Positions 1 through 7,529 of a DNA stretch of 51,509 bases are shown here, one piece after another. The notes under the pieces are model-generated. The model was given only the letters and a program-made list of their open reading frames with translations, did not search any database and was not told the DNA's origin. Made by a program: the position numbers and the translations under genes. The DNA lies in NCBI GenBank assembly GCA_027313505.1, contig DAHVDN010000005.1:1-51509 (forward strand), in the 5' to 3' direction. The stretch comes from Candidatus Dormiibacterota bacterium (lineage in GTDB: Bacteria > Chloroflexota > Dormibacteria > Aeolococcales > Bog-877). Position 1 is the stretch's first letter. Every line of letters starts with the position of its first letter.

Positions 1-505
1 TCGGGCGGAGCGTCTCTTGGTGGTTGATCGCATTGTCGGCCACGAGGAGGCCGCCGGGCACGAGCTTTGGGATCACCGACTCGTAGCACGCCCCGTAGGT
101 CTCCTTCTCCCCGTCGAGGAAGCAGAAACCGATGTCGGAAAGCGCGTCACTGCTGGCGAGGAAGTCTGACTCCACCAGCTCCACGACGTCGGCCACGTTC
201 GCCTGGGAGAACGTCTCCCGGGCGAGAGCCGCCTTCGCGGACAGGACCTCGAACGTCGTGAGCCTCCGCCCTCCGGCGCGACAGGCAAGTGCCAGCCACA
301 ATGCCGAGTAGCCGGCGCTCGTGCCGATCTCGACGCACCTGCCCGGTGGCGCCGAGGCGGCGAGAAGAGCGACGAAGCGCCCGGTCTCGGGCGGGATCTG
401 GCGTAGCCGCTCGAGCCGGGGCGTGCCATCGCAGCGGTCTGCTGCGTCGCGTTCTTCAAGCTCGCGCATCCGCCTCAGCAACTCGTCCGGGATCTCGTGG
501 AACAT
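1..505 (-). CDS. O-methyltransferase, class I SAM-dependent (partial, runs off left edge)
   Basis: The minus strand reads open from ATG at 505 to the window edge, so about 168 N-terminal residues are present and the C-terminus is missing. It is predicted to transfer a methyl group from SAM to a small-molecule hydroxyl in the cytoplasm. The SAM-binding motif I appears as [15 protein letters not shown] near residues 58-72. The metal/substrate motif FLDGEKETY follows, and then LLVADN, in the order of the catechol-type O-methyltransferase family (COG4122). The start was chosen because GAGGTCGAG lies just upstream. Another ATG 22 bases upstream is out of frame. No partner gene is visible, and the DNA to its right is degraded. 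The family call is firm; the substrate is unknown. Confidence 0.85.
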   Translation of the reverse strand, partial: MFHEIPDELLRRMRELEERDAADRCDGTPRLERLRQIPPETGRFVALLAASAPPGRCVEIGTSAGYSALWLALACRAGGRRLTTFEVLSAKAALARETFSQANVADVVELVESDFLASSDALSDIGFCFLDGEKETYGACYESVIPKLVPGGLLVADNAINHQETLRP

Positions 506-1392
506 CTCGACCTCGCTGATCTCTCATGTCGCAGCCTTCTCGAGCTCTTCGTCGGCGGAGCCCTACCCCGGTTGAGGCCTGGGGGTGCTTCACCGTCCCG
601 ATGCTGCGGCGACATCGCGCGCGCTCCGCGCGCTCATAGTAGCCGAAGACGCCGCACGAAAAGCCGACCTCCGAGCGCTGGTGCATTTCGCCTGCCCTGC
701 GCACCGGTGCTCCGCCGAAAGGATCTCCCCGGGGCGCGACCATGCCTTGGCGTTTCATCGCGGCGTCCTGGAGCCACCGTGGCGCGTTGCACGACGGTGA
801 CTGGCACGCAGTCGACGCTGGAGTCGGCAATCTCCCGCTGCCGCCGAAGTCTGACAACATCGACAGAGAACGCGAACCGCTCCTGCGGGGCGATGTTCAC
901 CGCGCCGACCCGCGCCCCTTCAGCCAGGACGACCATCAGTCGATCGAGGTCGGCGAGCATCATCGGCCGCACTGCCGAGCAAAGGAGCTGGCCGTTGTCG
1001 TCATCCGACCGGGCCATACGCACAGCATGTCCGGGCTCCCCGCAGGGCGCGCCGGGGCGAGCTCCGGGAGGCGCCGCCTGATGCCGCGGCGACCTTCGTC
1101 AGCTACGGGCCCATCGCCCGCAGCGCGATGATCTCGCCCCGCTTGTCCGCTGTCAGCTTCGACGGCCGCTTGGGTCCCTTCGCCTGCGGGGCGAAAGCGC
1201 CGCTGCCGCCTTGCTCGTAGTCGCTGCGCCGAGTGGATGGAGCGCCAGCGGAAGCTACGCGCTCGCCAGTCCCTTCGCTCCCTCGGCCATCTCGCTATTC
1301 CTCTGCAATCACTATCTCACCACCAGGCACGCAGGTGGTGGACCCTTCCTGGTCGCCGAGGTGGAGCGGTCACTATGTCAGGAGGTCTGGAG
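506..1392. other. Gene-poor, probably degraded region
   Basis: No reading frame here has a recognisable family together with a plausible start. The longest minus frame (634-1023) has an ordinary-looking N-terminal half but ends in an Arg/Gly-rich string, and I do not recognise it. The only family-like signal is the short fragment annotated separately at 1103-1294. Together with the amputated ABC permease at 1958, this looks like decayed accessory DNA. Confidence 0.4.
1103..1294 (-). pseudogene. Possible transposase/HTH N-terminal remnant
   Basis: Between two in-frame TAG codons (1295-1297 and 1103-1105) the minus strand encodes about 63 residues ending KLTADKRGEIIALRAMGP. This resembles the first helix of helix-turn-helix domains found at the start of many transposases and invertases. 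No ATG or GTG opens the fragment and the stop cuts it before the recognition helix. It is therefore at most a remnant. The resemblance is by eye only. Confidence 0.25.
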
Positions 1393-1845
1393 TCAATGCC
1401 GCGGGCTCGAAGCGACCTGCTGATCGGCGGCGGCGACCAGGGCGGCGACAATGTCAGGGTAGACCTGCAGCAGCTTGCGTCGCACCAGGCTGCCCATAAG
1501 CGTCTTGTCCCAGGATGCTGCCCAGCGGATCGAGGTGCCACCGGAAGACGTCGGCGTCAAGGTCACTTCCGCCCGGTAGTGCTTCACCGGGAGACCGCGC
1601 ACCACCGTGTAGGCGACGCGTCGGGGTTCGTCGATCTCCAGGATCTGCTCGACGCTCGTCGTGCGGCGACCGTAGCGGAACCACTGGATCGAGCCCTCCT
1701 GCGACGGGCCGGCGGAAGGTGGGCGGTAGCCCCCGTCGTTCCAGGGGCCCCACTGGGGAAAGGTGTTCGCGTTGGCCACGAGGGACCACACGACCTCGGG
1801 TCCGGCTCGGGTCGTCCCTTCGGCTTCCACCGACAGCTGACTCAC
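1393..1845 (-). CDS. SRPBCC family protein (polyketide cyclase/START-like fold)
   Basis: About 150 residues, the usual length for the SRPBCC/polyketide_cyc2 family, whose members bind hydrophobic ligands in a helix-grip cavity. Sequence marks are the opening SQLSVEAEGTTRAGPEVVWSL, the early NANTFPQWGPWND, the central strands with YTVVRGLPVKHYRAEVTL, and a C-terminal long helix (SLVRRKLLQVYPDIVAAL). I prefer GTG at 1845 over an ATG at 1878 because AAAGGGG lies 8-10 bases before the GTG. The upstream ATG also falls inside a palindrome that looks like an operator. The gene stands alone, so its ligand and pathway cannot be inferred. It may be controlled by whatever binds 1862-1884. Confidence 0.75.
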   Translation of the reverse strand: MSQLSVEAEGTTRAGPEVVWSLVANANTFPQWGPWNDGGYRPPSAGPSQEGSIQWFRYGRRTTSVEQILEIDEPRRVAYTVVRGLPVKHYRAEVTLTPTSSGGTSIRWAASWDKTLMGSLVRRKLLQVYPDIVAALVAAADQQVASSPRH

Positions 1846-1861
1846 CAGACGTGCCCCTTTC

Positions 1862-1884
1862 TGTACCAGATGGTACATGTACCA
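1862..1884. promoter_or_regulatory. Operator-like site with three TGGTACA half-sites
   Basis: TGTACCA (1862-1868), GA, TGGTACA (1871-1877) and TGTACCA (1878-1884) follow one another. The last two form the perfect 14-base palindrome TGGTACATGTACCA. It lies about 17 bases before the preferred start of the SRPBCC gene. It is therefore well placed for a dimeric repressor such as a TetR-type protein. No regulator gene is adjacent. Confidence 0.55.
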
Positions 1885-1957
1885 GACCGGCCCGCTCAGC
1901 GCAAGCGTAGCTCATCTCAAACTGCCCCACTACCTCGGTCTTGAACCTCCTCCTCAC

Positions 1958-2107
1958 CTAATTGGCCTCCTGTGGTGACCCCCAAGAAGTGAGCCAGGTG
2001 AACAGCAAGGTGAATCCGAGGTCCAAAACGACCAGGATGATGAGCGCCCAGATCGTGGACCGCACCGAACGAAATTTCGTCCACTCGACGAAGGGAAGGG
2101 TTGGCAT
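1958..2107 (-). pseudogene. ABC-2 type transporter permease, N-terminal fragment
   Basis: The 49-residue frame MPTLPFVEWTKFRSVRSTIW followed by a strongly hydrophobic segment is the characteristic beginning of actinobacterial-style ABC-2 permeases (EWTK.RSVRST.W, then the first transmembrane helix). The frame stops with TAG just after that helix, whereas the family has about 250 residues and six helices. No continuation is seen downstream in any frame before the SRPBCC gene, and no ATPase partner is adjacent. A remnant is much more likely than a functional small membrane protein. Confidence 0.6.
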
Positions 2108-2487
2108 CTCAGGAGACGGTGGCGCCGAGCGGCAAGGCACTTGAGCAGTCAGGCAAGAGACAGTGCCAGCCCCAGAAGAGCCGTTCAACGGGAGGGCTGG
2201 GCCGTTTGTTTGGCCGGCGCATCAGGGATGGACCCCCATCAACACTACGACTACTACTCTCACGGGCGGCGCGGTTCAGGAGCAGGCGGTCGAACGTGGA
2301 GACGGTGCGTAGCTGTATGAGGAGCAGGCGTGCCCACTGGTCAAACGGCCAGTTGCTGGCCACGCCCGGGCCGCGCCACTTGGAGTCGGCGAACGCCAAG
2401 CGGGGCTCAGGAGCTGAGGGCCGCTAAGGTCTGGCGGCCACCGATTCAGGACCATTGACAAGAGGGACTTCGACGGGTCTGGCACTG
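2108..2487. other. Intergenic stretch, nothing recognised
   Basis: 380 bases between the ABC-2 fragment and the end of the PucR-type gene. Frames here give only low-complexity translations. I see no hairpin with a T-tract, no tRNA and no repeat. It belongs with the degraded zone to its left. Confidence 0.4.
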
Positions 2488-4266
2488 TCAGCTGAGGAGC
2501 AGCCCTCTGGCCCGAATCGCCACGCCCAGGACGACTCGGACCTCTGGGTCGTCGAGAGATAGGTCCATCAGCGCCTCCGCCCGTTGAATTCGATAGGTCA
2601 GGGTGTTGATGTGGATACCGAGGGCACGGGCCGCTGCCCGCTGGTTCCATCCGTTAGCAGACAGCGACTCTAGGGTCGCCACCAAGGGAGTTCGATGGCG
2701 CTCCTGATAGGTGATCAGGGGACCCAGGGTCTCGTCGACGAACCTCAGGAGCACCGCCGGATCTCGCACCTCCAAGAGCAGCCGCAGGGCTCCCAAAGAC
2801 CGGTAGGAGGTGACCACCGAGCGGCCCCCGCTGCGCCTTACCAGCCTCAGCGCCTGCCGGGCCTCGTCATGTGCCCTGGAGAGCTCGAGCGGTGACGCGG
2901 CCAACCCTCCAATTCCCACTGAGAGACTGAGGCTCCGCTCCAGACCGTGGGCGCCAGCCTGAACGCTCCGCGCCAGGGCTTCGGTGTCCGCTAGGGACAA
3001 CGCTCCGGCGCCACTGCCATCGCCAGACCGCTCCGCTGGTACCAGGATGACGAAGGAATTCGCTCTTCCCACGATCATGGCGCCAGTGGCGCGAGTTCGG
3101 CACAGCTGCTCCAGATCCCGAGTCAGCCTCTCTTGGAGCGGATGGGTCTGCAGGGCCAGCGCCGACCGCTCGTCGTCAGGCTCAACGATCAGCACCCAGG
3201 CACTTTCTGGGATGCGATATCCCAGCCGCTCCGCTCCGGTGGCCAGCCGGCGCATCTCCCCCGCCTCCTGGGGCGCCGAAAGCAGGCGCTCAAGCAGATC
3301 ACCTCTGAGGCGCCGTTCCACCTCCGCCGCGGCTCTCTCCTTGAGCAGCTCCAGCGCCACAACCGTGGCCCCGTGCTCAAGTGCCCTGCGACGACCTGCC
3401 GGTGCTGCCGCCGAACCTGCCTCCAACGCAAGGACCGCGATCAGCTCCGAGCCAGCCCTCACTGGGGTAAGTGTCAGCACGGTGTGGCTCCGGCCCACCT
3501 CCTGTTCGACAGGCTCAGGCGCCTCCAGCAAAGCAGCGGGAATCGGGATCTTTCGAAAGTTCAGGCCAGCACCGGCCCCATGCTCCAACCGAAAGCCCAT
3601 CGGGTCGTAGAGTCCGACCGTGCCGGCGGCGAGAGATGAGATCGCATCCAGAATGTTTCGCAGGCCGGCCCCACTCAAAACGAGGCCGGTGAAGCGCTCG
3701 TGCACCGTCTGTGAAAGTTGAATCTCCGCAAGCTGCTCCTCCAGCTGGCGCTGCAACTCGCTACGCTCTAGAACGCCGGCGATCGCTCCGGCGATGGCCG
3801 AGAGAAACGCCACCTCGTCCTCGCGGAAGTCCCTTCGCTCGACGCTCTGTACGTTCAACACTCCCACCATTCGGGGACCCGCCTCGATGGGTACCGAGAG
3901 CATGGACCGGAAGCGGGCCTCGTCCACTCCCTCGATCCACTTGAAGCGCGGATCCGCCGACACCTCCGCCACCGACAGCGGCTTGCGACTGGTGGCAACG
4001 GCGCCGGTGATTCCCTGGCCCAGCCGCATGACCACCTGGCCCACAGCGCTCTGATTGAGACCGTTGGTTGCAATCAGCACCAACCCGCCACGGTCGCGAT
4101 CGTAGAGATACAGCGAGCAGACGTCGGCATCCATCGCCTCGGTGGTCTCCCGGATGACCAGGGAGAGGAGCTCGTCCCGCTTCATGGTCGAGGCGGCTGC
4201 AACCGAGAGCTGCTGGAGGAACAGCAGCTCCCTCAGCTCCCGCTCCTGCGCTTGGGATCCAGCCAT
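2488..4266 (-). CDS. PucR-family transcriptional regulator with N-terminal GAF domain
   Basis: About 592 residues. The N-terminal part carries a GAF sensor domain (roughly residues 20-175: MDADVCSLYLYDRDRGGLVLIA, RLGQGITGAVA, SMLSVPI, VGVLNVQS). A central region resembles the CdaR GGDEF-like domain. The C-terminal PucR helix-turn-helix (PF13556 type) is clear: NGWNQRAAARALGIHINTLT and YRIQRAEALM near the end. Proteins of this design bind DNA and respond to a small ligand. ATG at 4266 starts directly after the moaC stop; a GTG at 4326 inside moaC would add 20 Pro-rich residues. It is the last gene of the long minus-strand operon. The genes it controls are not evident; the moaC linkage is positional only. 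Confidence 0.85.
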   Translation of the reverse strand: MAGSQAQERELRELLFLQQLSVAAASTMKRDELLSLVIRETTEAMDADVCSLYLYDRDRGGLVLIATNGLNQSAVGQVVMRLGQGITGAVATSRKPLSVAEVSADPRFKWIEGVDEARFRSMLSVPIEAGPRMVGVLNVQSVERRDFREDEVAFLSAIAGAIAGVLERSELQRQLEEQLAEIQLSQTVHERFTGLVLSGAGLRNILDAISSLAAGTVGLYDPMGFRLEHGAGAGLNFRKIPIPAALLEAPEPVEQEVGRSHTVLTLTPVRAGSELIAVLALEAGSAAAPAGRRRALEHGATVVALELLKERAAAEVERRLRGDLLERLLSAPQEAGEMRRLATGAERLGYRIPESAWVLIVEPDDERSALALQTHPLQERLTRDLEQLCRTRATGAMIVGRANSFVILVPAERSGDGSGAGALSLADTEALARSVQAGAHGLERSLSLSVGIGGLAASPLELSRAHDEARQALRLVRRSGGRSVVTSYRSLGALRLLLEVRDPAVLLRFVDETLGPLITYQERHRTPLVATLESLSANGWNQRAAARALGIHINTLTYRIQRAEALMDLSLDDPEVRVVLGVAIRARGLLLS

Positions 4267-4267
4267 T

Positions 4268-4792
4268 TCAGGAAGCGCCGGGGGGACTCCCGGCCGGCCG
4301 CGTGACGGTTCCGGAGCGGCCTCCACTCTTGGCTTCCAGGTGCAGATGGCCGATCTCGGCCCAGGGATCGATGCTCTTGATCATGTCGATCACCGTGAGT
4401 GCGGCAACCGCGACCGCGGTGAGTGCCTCCATCTCCACGCCGGTGGCGTCGCGGCAGCGCACCGTCGCCGCAAGCAGGACCCGACTCGAGTCCGATGACA
4501 GTCGCGCCTCCACCGCCACGTGGCTTATGGAGATCGGGTGACAGAGCGGTACGAGCTCCGGAGTCCTTTTGGCGGCCATGATGCCGGCCACCCGGCAGAT
4601 CTCCAGAACGTCACCCTTGGTGACAGTGTTGGCAGCTACGGCTGCGGCAGCCGCGGCGCTGAGCGTTACCGATCCTGAGGCGGTAGCCTGCCGGTCAGAG
4701 ACCAGCCGGTCTCCAACATCCACCATTCTGACTCGGCCGGTCTGGTCTAGATGGGAAAGGTCGACCGGTGAGGTGTCCGATCCATCGGTCAT
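4268..4792 (-). CDS. moaC: Cyclic pyranopterin monophosphate synthase MoaC
   Basis: 174 residues. MoaC converts the 3',8-cyclo-GTP intermediate made by MoaA into cyclic pyranopterin monophosphate, the first dedicated tricycle of molybdenum cofactor synthesis. All expected active-site residues are visible: H85 in PLCHPI, E120 and E122 in GVEMEAL, D136 and K139 in VIDMIKSID. The closing KSGGRSG motif is also present. A nonconserved Pro/Gly tail follows. Its ATG at 4792 overlaps the stop of the upstream membrane-anchored protein by four bases, implying translational coupling. No moaA, moaB or moeA occurs in the window, so the rest of the pathway must lie elsewhere. Confidence 0.95.
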   Translation of the reverse strand: MTDGSDTSPVDLSHLDQTGRVRMVDVGDRLVSDRQATASGSVTLSAAAAAAVAANTVTKGDVLEICRVAGIMAAKRTPELVPLCHPISISHVAVEARLSSDSSRVLLAATVRCRDATGVEMEALTAVAVAALTVIDMIKSIDPWAEIGHLHLEAKSGGRSGTVTRPAGSPPGAS

Positions 4793-5421
4793 GATGTCGC
4801 CCCCGTGCAGGCGGTGGCGGCCGTGGGGTCCGCCTGACTGGTGTACAGCACCCCCAGGGTGATGGAGTTTTCAGCGGCCAGGTAACAGGCGAATCGCAGG
4901 TCGTGTCCGGGCGCGACCAGCGCTGGATCAAGAGACGGGTGCAGACCATGAGCGAGGAGTTGCGGCAGGAGCTGAGGGAGCCCGAGCCGTCCTACCCAAA
5001 GGCCGTCGAAAGTTAGGTTAACGCTCCCCCCGCTTCCCGCGGAGAAGCTGACCGGACCGCTGATCACGATTCGGTGAGAGAGTATCGAAGTTGAGCCACT
5101 GACGATCACCCGACCCGGATAGGCGTTGACCTGCAGTTGCGAGAGGCCCGCGTACCCGGCCAGAGTCTGCTGAAGGAGGGCGGTCGCCTCGGCGTCACTG
5201 AGTCGGATTAGCGCGACCGGTGTCTGGGCTGAGAGGGCCGCTTCAAGCCCACTGGCTGCTGCCAGCTGCACCGAGGAGATCGGAGCAGGGGTGACCACGG
5301 GGTAGGACGGGGGAGTGGTCATCTGGTGAACTCCAAAGGCGATCACCGCCAGCAACAGAAGCGGCGGTAACAGGCAGCCTAGGCAATTCACGGCACAGCT
5401 CCGTCGCGCCATCCGCACCAC
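4789..5421 (-). CDS. Membrane-anchored protein of unknown function
   Basis: 210 residues. A short basic N-terminus (MVRMARRS) precedes a hydrophobic segment at about residues 14-31, consistent with a signal anchor. This is followed by a Thr/Pro linker and a roughly 160-residue extracytoplasmic domain rich in beta-forming stretches (RVIVSGSTSILSHRIVISGP, VNLTFDGLWVGRLGL). The arrangement recalls lipid-binding beta-sandwich proteins of the LmeA/DUF2993 kind, but I cannot confirm this. Two Cys in the C-terminal part could form a disulfide. It overlaps moaC by four bases and follows the NUDIX gene by two, so it is firmly in the operon. The function is not assigned. Confidence 0.7.
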   Translation of the reverse strand: MVRMARRSCAVNCLGCLLPPLLLLAVIAFGVHQMTTPPSYPVVTPAPISSVQLAAASGLEAALSAQTPVALIRLSDAEATALLQQTLAGYAGLSQLQVNAYPGRVIVSGSTSILSHRIVISGPVSFSAGSGGSVNLTFDGLWVGRLGLPQLLPQLLAHGLHPSLDPALVAPGHDLRFACYLAAENSITLGVLYTSQADPTAATACTGATS

Positions 5422-5423
5422 CT

Positions 5424-5933
5424 CTAAAGGACCTCAGGCACGCCGGAGCGCCACGCCGCCAACGCCCTTCGGTGCGACGAGAACCCCAACTCCGGCATCG
5501 CGTCGGCCCGGAACCACCCCAGCTCGGGGGCCTCTTCTGTGGGCCGGATGGACCCCCCCACCGCATGGCCGCCGTAGGCAATGACCAGAAGACCCCCCCC
5601 CTCGGTCAGGACATGGTGGATACAGGCAAGGCCGATGATCTCCACCTCACAGTGGGTCTCCTCGAGACATTCTCGGCGTGCGCCCTGCGCCGGGGTCTCA
5701 TCCGCGTCCAGATAACCACCGGGAAGAGCCCACCGGCCCTGGCCAGGAGCTGCGCCACGTCGGATCGTGAGCACTCGACCGGCGTCATCTTCGACCACAA
5801 CTGCGACCGCGACCTTCGGGTCCGGCCAGGCGACAAAGTCGCAATCCGGACAGGCCGGGAGCAGGCGCGACTCCACCTCGCGGGCTGCCAGGCCCGTGCC
5901 ACATGCCGGGCAGAATCTGAAGTCGACCCTCAT
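5424..5933 (-). CDS. NUDIX hydrolase with N-terminal zinc ribbon
   Basis: 169 residues. The first 35 residues hold a zinc ribbon (FCPACG and CPDCDFVAWPDPK) as in NudC/ADP-ribose pyrophosphatase relatives. The NUDIX box is complete at about residues 71-93: G-x5-E-x7-RE-x2-EE, read as GYLDADETPAQGARRECLEE. It should hydrolyse a nucleoside diphosphate linked to another moiety in a Mg2+-dependent reaction. The substrate cannot be read from the sequence. It overlaps the upstream small gene by four bases and precedes the membrane-anchored protein by two, so it is co-transcribed with the dinB/proS cluster. A housecleaning role alongside DNA polymerase IV would fit but is inference. Confidence 0.9.
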   Translation of the reverse strand: MRVDFRFCPACGTGLAAREVESRLLPACPDCDFVAWPDPKVAVAVVVEDDAGRVLTIRRGAAPGQGRWALPGGYLDADETPAQGARRECLEETHCEVEIIGLACIHHVLTEGGGLLVIAYGGHAVGGSIRPTEEAPELGWFRADAMPELGFSSHRRALAAWRSGVPEVL

Positions 5934-6253
5934 CGATCCCAGACGATCCCGAGGATGTGCAGCCCACCTTCCTCGGCGGCCATCGAACGCACGCTAGCCA
6001 CCACGTAGCGCCCATCTCCCGGGCGAAGCTCCAGCCGGTCTTCGGCACAGCTCTCAATGCGCCGCAGCGTCCCGCTCCTGAAGACCGCAACTGGCTCGGT
6101 CAGGCGCCCTCTGAGGTACTCCGCAAATGCCTCGTCGTCGGCCTCGACTCGCCCGTCCTCGCGCACCAGGGCAAGGCATCCGTCCCGCTCGACCTCCCAC
6201 CCAATCACATCGGTTCGCTGAGTCAAAGTCTGCCGATCATACTTCCCAGCCAT
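5930..6253 (-). CDS. Small conserved-looking hypothetical protein
   Basis: 107 residues with no recognised domain. The composition is charged and soluble (many Arg, Glu, Asp), with no signal peptide or membrane segment. Its ATG at 6253 is 15 bases after the dinB stop and its end overlaps the NUDIX start by four bases. This tight packing on both sides is the best evidence that it is a real gene. I do not recognise the family. Confidence 0.65.
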   Translation of the reverse strand: MAGKYDRQTLTQRTDVIGWEVERDGCLALVREDGRVEADDEAFAEYLRGRLTEPVAVFRSGTLRRIESCAEDRLELRPGDGRYVVASVRSMAAEEGGLHILGIVWDR

Positions 6254-6268
6254 CGGTCCGCCGGCACC

Positions 6269-7507
6269 TCATTCCCCCCGCAGGTCGTCGAGGTGTCCCC
6301 GGTTCCAATCCCGGGGTGCCCCCAGAGTGTCAGTCCCGCGCTTGATGGCCTGGGGGCCGTAGCGTCGGCGCAGCGTGTCGAGGGCTCGGTCCACTCTCTC
6401 CTCGCGGCGGTCGTCGGCATCGAAGAGCCCCATCTGCGCCTCCTGTTTGGTGAGCCCCTCGGCGGCCAGACCGAGCAGACGGATCGGGCTGTCGGGACGC
6501 CATTCTCTCCGCAGCAGAGGAAGGGCGGCCTTGAACAGGTCCAAATCCGCACAAACAGGACTCGGGACCCCTGACCGGCGACTCAGCGTCTCGAAGTTGG
6601 AGAAGCGCAGCTTGACCGCTATCGTGGCCGCCACCAAGCCCGCTGCCCGCAGCCGCTGGCCAACAGCGGCCGCCAACATTCGAAGCCGCTCCTCGATCGC
6701 CCCGATTTCAGCCAAATCCTCCCCGTAGGTCTCCTCTCGGCTTATCGACTTGGGCACCCCAGGAGGTACCACCGGAGATGGATCCTCCCCACGTGCGCGG
6801 TCCTGCAGACTGCGGACCGAGGGGCCGAGCACCTCACCCAGCAGCTGAGGTGAAGCGGCGGCTAGCTGGCCGAGCGTGGCTATGCCCACAAGCCTCAACT
6901 TGGCGGTGGTCTTGGGTCCGACACCGGGCATTCGTTCAATCGGCAGCGGAGCCAGGAACTCGGCCTCAGTTCCGGGAGGCACGACCACAAGGCCCAGCGG
7001 CTTGCGAAGGTCCGAGGCAATCTTGGCGACAGTCTTTGTCCCCGCAACCCCCACGGAGGCCGGAAGCCCTAGGGAAGAGCTCAGGTGGGCCTGTATGGAC
7101 CTCGCGACGGCCTCACCCCCCCCATGCAGAAGTTGGGATCCGGTCACGTCGAGATACGCCTCGTCGAGCGACCCGGGCTCGACCAAAGGGGTGAACTCGT
7201 GGAAGACTGAGAACACCTCCCTGGAGATGGCGGCGTAGTGCGCAATGTCCACCGGAAGGACCACCAGCTTCGGGCACAGCTGGAGCGCCTTGGCCAAGGG
7301 AATCGCGGAGCGCACTCCTGCGGGGCGAGCTTCGTAGGAGGCCGCGCTAATCACCGCTCGCCCCGGCGCCCTCAAGCTTCCCGGATGAGACTCTCGATCT
7401 CCAGCGACCGCCACCGGTAGCCCCCGGAGCTCCGGGCGCCTCAGCAGTTCGCAGGAAACAAAGAAGGCGTCGAGATCGACGTGGAGAATGGAGCGCGGTC
7501 GGTCCAT
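6269..7507 (-). CDS. dinB: DNA polymerase IV (Y-family translesion polymerase)
   Basis: 412 residues. This polymerase copies past damaged bases. Catalytic carboxylates are present: D11 in HVDLDAFF, and D115/E116 in SLDEAYLD. F16 sits at the sugar steric-gate position. The helix-hairpin-helix region reads MPGVGPKTTAKLRLVGI. The little-finger domain follows, and a beta-clamp binding motif QMGLF lies at 358-362 with about 50 further residues after it. Shine-Dalgarno AAGGAG lies 11 bases before the ATG. It follows proS by 22 bases and precedes a small gene by 15, in a minus-strand operon. No LexA-type palindrome was noticed just upstream, so SOS control cannot be claimed. Confidence 0.95.
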   Translation of the reverse strand: MDRPRSILHVDLDAFFVSCELLRRPELRGLPVAVAGDRESHPGSLRAPGRAVISAASYEARPAGVRSAIPLAKALQLCPKLVVLPVDIAHYAAISREVFSVFHEFTPLVEPGSLDEAYLDVTGSQLLHGGGEAVARSIQAHLSSSLGLPASVGVAGTKTVAKIASDLRKPLGLVVVPPGTEAEFLAPLPIERMPGVGPKTTAKLRLVGIATLGQLAAASPQLLGEVLGPSVRSLQDRARGEDPSPVVPPGVPKSISREETYGEDLAEIGAIEERLRMLAAAVGQRLRAAGLVAATIAVKLRFSNFETLSRRSGVPSPVCADLDLFKAALPLLRREWRPDSPIRLLGLAAEGLTKQEAQMGLFDADDRREERVDRALDTLRRRYGPQAIKRGTDTLGAPRDWNRGHLDDLRGE

Positions 7508-7529
7508 GCGCAGGTAGGCTCCTTACGGA

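Noticed and set aside
634-1023. Minus-strand 129-residue frame
   Set aside because: The first half looks protein-like but the second half is Arg/Gly noise, with no known motif and no ribosome-binding site; not strong enough to annotate as a gene.
742-1131. Plus-strand frame in the degraded left zone
   Set aside because: No family resemblance, no ribosome-binding site, and the translation is His/Arg/Pro-rich like an antisense shadow.
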